Part shown: piece after piece, positions 6,161 to 7,496 of the stretch
How the letters are laid out: each line of letters starts with the position of its first letter
Position numbering within the stretch: the first letter of the stretch is position 1
Assembly (NCBI GenBank): GCA_020630305.1
Contig: JAHDBQ010000011.1
Coordinates: 1-7,496, forward strand
Reading direction: 5' to 3'
Source of the DNA: Alphaproteobacteria bacterium
GTDB taxonomy: Bacteria > Pseudomonadota > Alphaproteobacteria > Rickettsiales > Rickettsiaceae
Length of the DNA: 7,496 nt
Made by a program: the position numbers and the translations under genes
The notes under the pieces: generated by a model
Told to the model about the DNA's origin: nothing
The model's input: the letters and a program-made list of their open reading frames with translations, nothing else
Database searches by the model: none

Positions 6161-7496
6161 TCATCATCAATATTTACACCTTGCAAGCTTACATCATTGT
6201 GATCTGTTATTTTCTCATTGAATAAATTCTCACCTGAAGGAGCTATAAGCTCCTCAAAATGGCCCTGATTATCAACGCCTGAAGTATCCTGGTCTATTGT
6301 TATTATAGTAGAATTATCTATATAATTACTTATGTCTTTGTGTTTTATACAATTGTCAAATATAATGAAATTTTTGCCATTGGTTTTAGCTACTGCTTTA
6401 TTCACTAGTCTAGTATCTTCCCCATGAATTTTAACTTCAAATTTTAATTGATCCCGATCTAAAGTCTTAATGCCGCTATTCCCATAAAATGACTTAGCAA
6501 AGCCTTTTTTGAATGCAGTTGTAAATTTTTCTAACAAAGCGTGGTTAACATTTTCACTTATACAAGCATATATATCACCTTGCATATGAATCAAATTTCC
6601 TTTTTTCAGGCTAAACTCAGTTGATTCGTAATTTAATGTGGTGCAATCTTCGGGATTAGATTCTGGCTCCTCTGAGCTAGAATCATCCTGAGAATTGCCT
6701 TCTAGCAAATCTTTAATTTCTTTAGAAACTTTACTTTCAAATTTTTTATCTTTTACTTTGCTTAATAAATCATTTAATTTGCTGTAGTCTTGTCCTTTAA
6801 GCTTTATGTTTGCATCAGATGAATTTATGATTTTCATAAGTAACTTGTTCGGCGCTTTCTTACATGAATTATTTTTTGCTATCAAACCAAAAGCTAAAGT
6901 TTTTAAATCTTTGATTTTAAAATTACTTTTCTTTTTTCCTAATTTGCTTAAAGTTTCAATAAATGAATTAATCTCATTTTTTTTAATGTGTAATATTATT
7001 TCCGACGAAATATCATGCCTACTAAGTGCATTTATAATATCTTTTGTGTTGTATAATTCGTATATATCTGAGTTAAAATCTTTTAAAATTGAAAAGATAT
7101 TTTCTTTTTCACAAAATAAAACTTTATTTAAAACCTCAGTTACTAATGCTTTATTTTTTGCAGTTACATCATTGATTATTTTTGTCGCAATTAGCAAGGT
7201 ATTTTTATTTGATAAAACCTTGTTCAAAAAAGTTTCAGAACATAGCTTTATATCTTCGAGTTCTACATCAGCAAATAACTTTGCATTATTATTTAAAATA
7301 GATATTTGATCTTTATTCAAACCGTTATTTTCTATAAAGTTATGAAATTCTTTAAAGCAAGTGTTTTTACCGTTTATTAATTGATTAAAGAAATTAGGCG
7401 CTTTACATATGTAATCTATCACCAAAGTAACTTCTTCAGGATTTAATTCTTCTTTAGTAAAGAAATTACATATATTATTATTTAGACAGTTATTTT
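6154..7496 (-). CDS. large protein of unknown family, 5' end off the window; helical body, acidic linker, compact C-terminal domain
   Basis: I do not recognise this protein. The frame is open from the stop (TGA, 6154-6156) to the window edge, giving at least 446 residues. The codons beyond 7425 read as sensible protein (NFFTKEELNPEEVTLVIDYI) with no ATG, GTG or TTG, so the TTG at 7425 is almost surely internal and the start lies outside. Residue numbers here count from that TTG. Residues 1-240 are Lys/Asn/Ile/Leu-rich helices without a membrane segment. Residues 243-262 form a Ser/Asp/Glu linker (QDDSSSEEPESNPED). Residues 270-370 form a compact alpha/beta domain (KKGFAKSFYGNSGIKTL, then KFEVKI, DTRLV, NFIIFDNCIKHKDI). 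The rest is acidic and ends NIDDDA. It converges on holC across 46 bases. The layout suits a secreted effector or a toxin-tipped protein, which is inference only. Confidence 0.8.
   Translation of the reverse strand, partial: NNCLNNNICNFFTKEELNPEEVTLVIDYICKAPNFFNQLINGKNTCFKEFHNFIENNGLNKDQISILNNNAKLFADVELEDIKLCSETFLNKVLSNKNTLLIATKIINDVTAKNKALVTEVLNKVLFCEKENIFSILKDFNSDIYELYNTKDIINALSRHDISSEIILHIKKNEINSFIETLSKLGKKKSNFKIKDLKTLAFGLIAKNNSCKKAPNKLLMKIINSSDANIKLKGQDYSKLNDLLSKVKDKKFESKVSKEIKDLLEGNSQDDSSSEEPESNPEDCTTLNYESTEFSLKKGNLIHMQGDIYACISENVNHALLEKFTTAFKKGFAKSFYGNSGIKTLDRDQLKFEVKIHGEDTRLVNKAVAKTNGKNFIIFDNCIKHKDISNYIDNSTIITIDQDTSGVDNQGHFEELIAPSGENLFNEKITDHNDVSLQGVNIDDDA

Noticed and set aside
6806..7309. 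167-codon open frame on the plus strand
   Set aside because: It is antisense to the large unknown gene and Phe/Ile/Leu/Ser-rich, as expected from reading a Lys/Asn/Glu-rich gene backwards. It has no domain or ribosome binding site.

Overview
The window looks like a piece of an AT-rich alphaproteobacterial genome, most likely an obligate intracellular member of the Rickettsiales. The evidence is the tatC-serS gene order, an alphaproteobacterial-type PlsC C-terminus, small ankyrin-repeat proteins with acidic tails, strong AT bias between genes and many Lys/Asn/Ile-rich proteins. The family assignment is inference; no rRNA or other decisive marker is present.

Left part (1-3107), housekeeping. 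The 3' end of a plsC-type acyltransferase gene runs rightward from the window edge and meets, tail to tail, a leftward operon tatC-serS-rluB-like. TatC is the Sec-independent (Tat) translocase subunit, SerS charges tRNA-Ser, and the third gene is an RsuA/RluB-family pseudouridine synthase. tatC and serS overlap by 8 bases, and serS and the synthase gene are 13 bases apart. A good sigma70-like promoter, lying in a large inverted repeat, precedes tatC. The two converging stop codons at 317-328 form the two ends of one perfect 12-base palindrome.

Middle (3159-5528), accessory. Three leftward genes are separated by short AT-rich gaps: a divergent family 2 glycosyltransferase and two small ankyrin-repeat proteins. 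The ankyrin proteins end in acidic tails and may be host-directed. The glycosyltransferase has a clear nucleotide-binding motif but degenerate metal-binding and catalytic motifs.

Right part (5529-7496). A 102-base divergent promoter region separates the glycosyltransferase gene from rightward holC, the DNA polymerase III chi subunit. It carries overlapping -10 boxes for the two directions. Converging on holC from the right edge is a large leftward gene whose frame stays open to the end of the window, so its start lies outside. It encodes a helical protein, then an acidic Ser/Asp/Glu linker, a compact alpha/beta C-terminal domain and an acidic tail. I do not recognise the family. The C-terminal domain has a pattern loosely like small RelE/ParE-type RNase toxins and is the most interesting unknown here.

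No rRNA, tRNA, CRISPR array, insertion sequence or convincing intrinsic terminator was seen. Every base lies in a gene or in a gap shorter than 180 bases.
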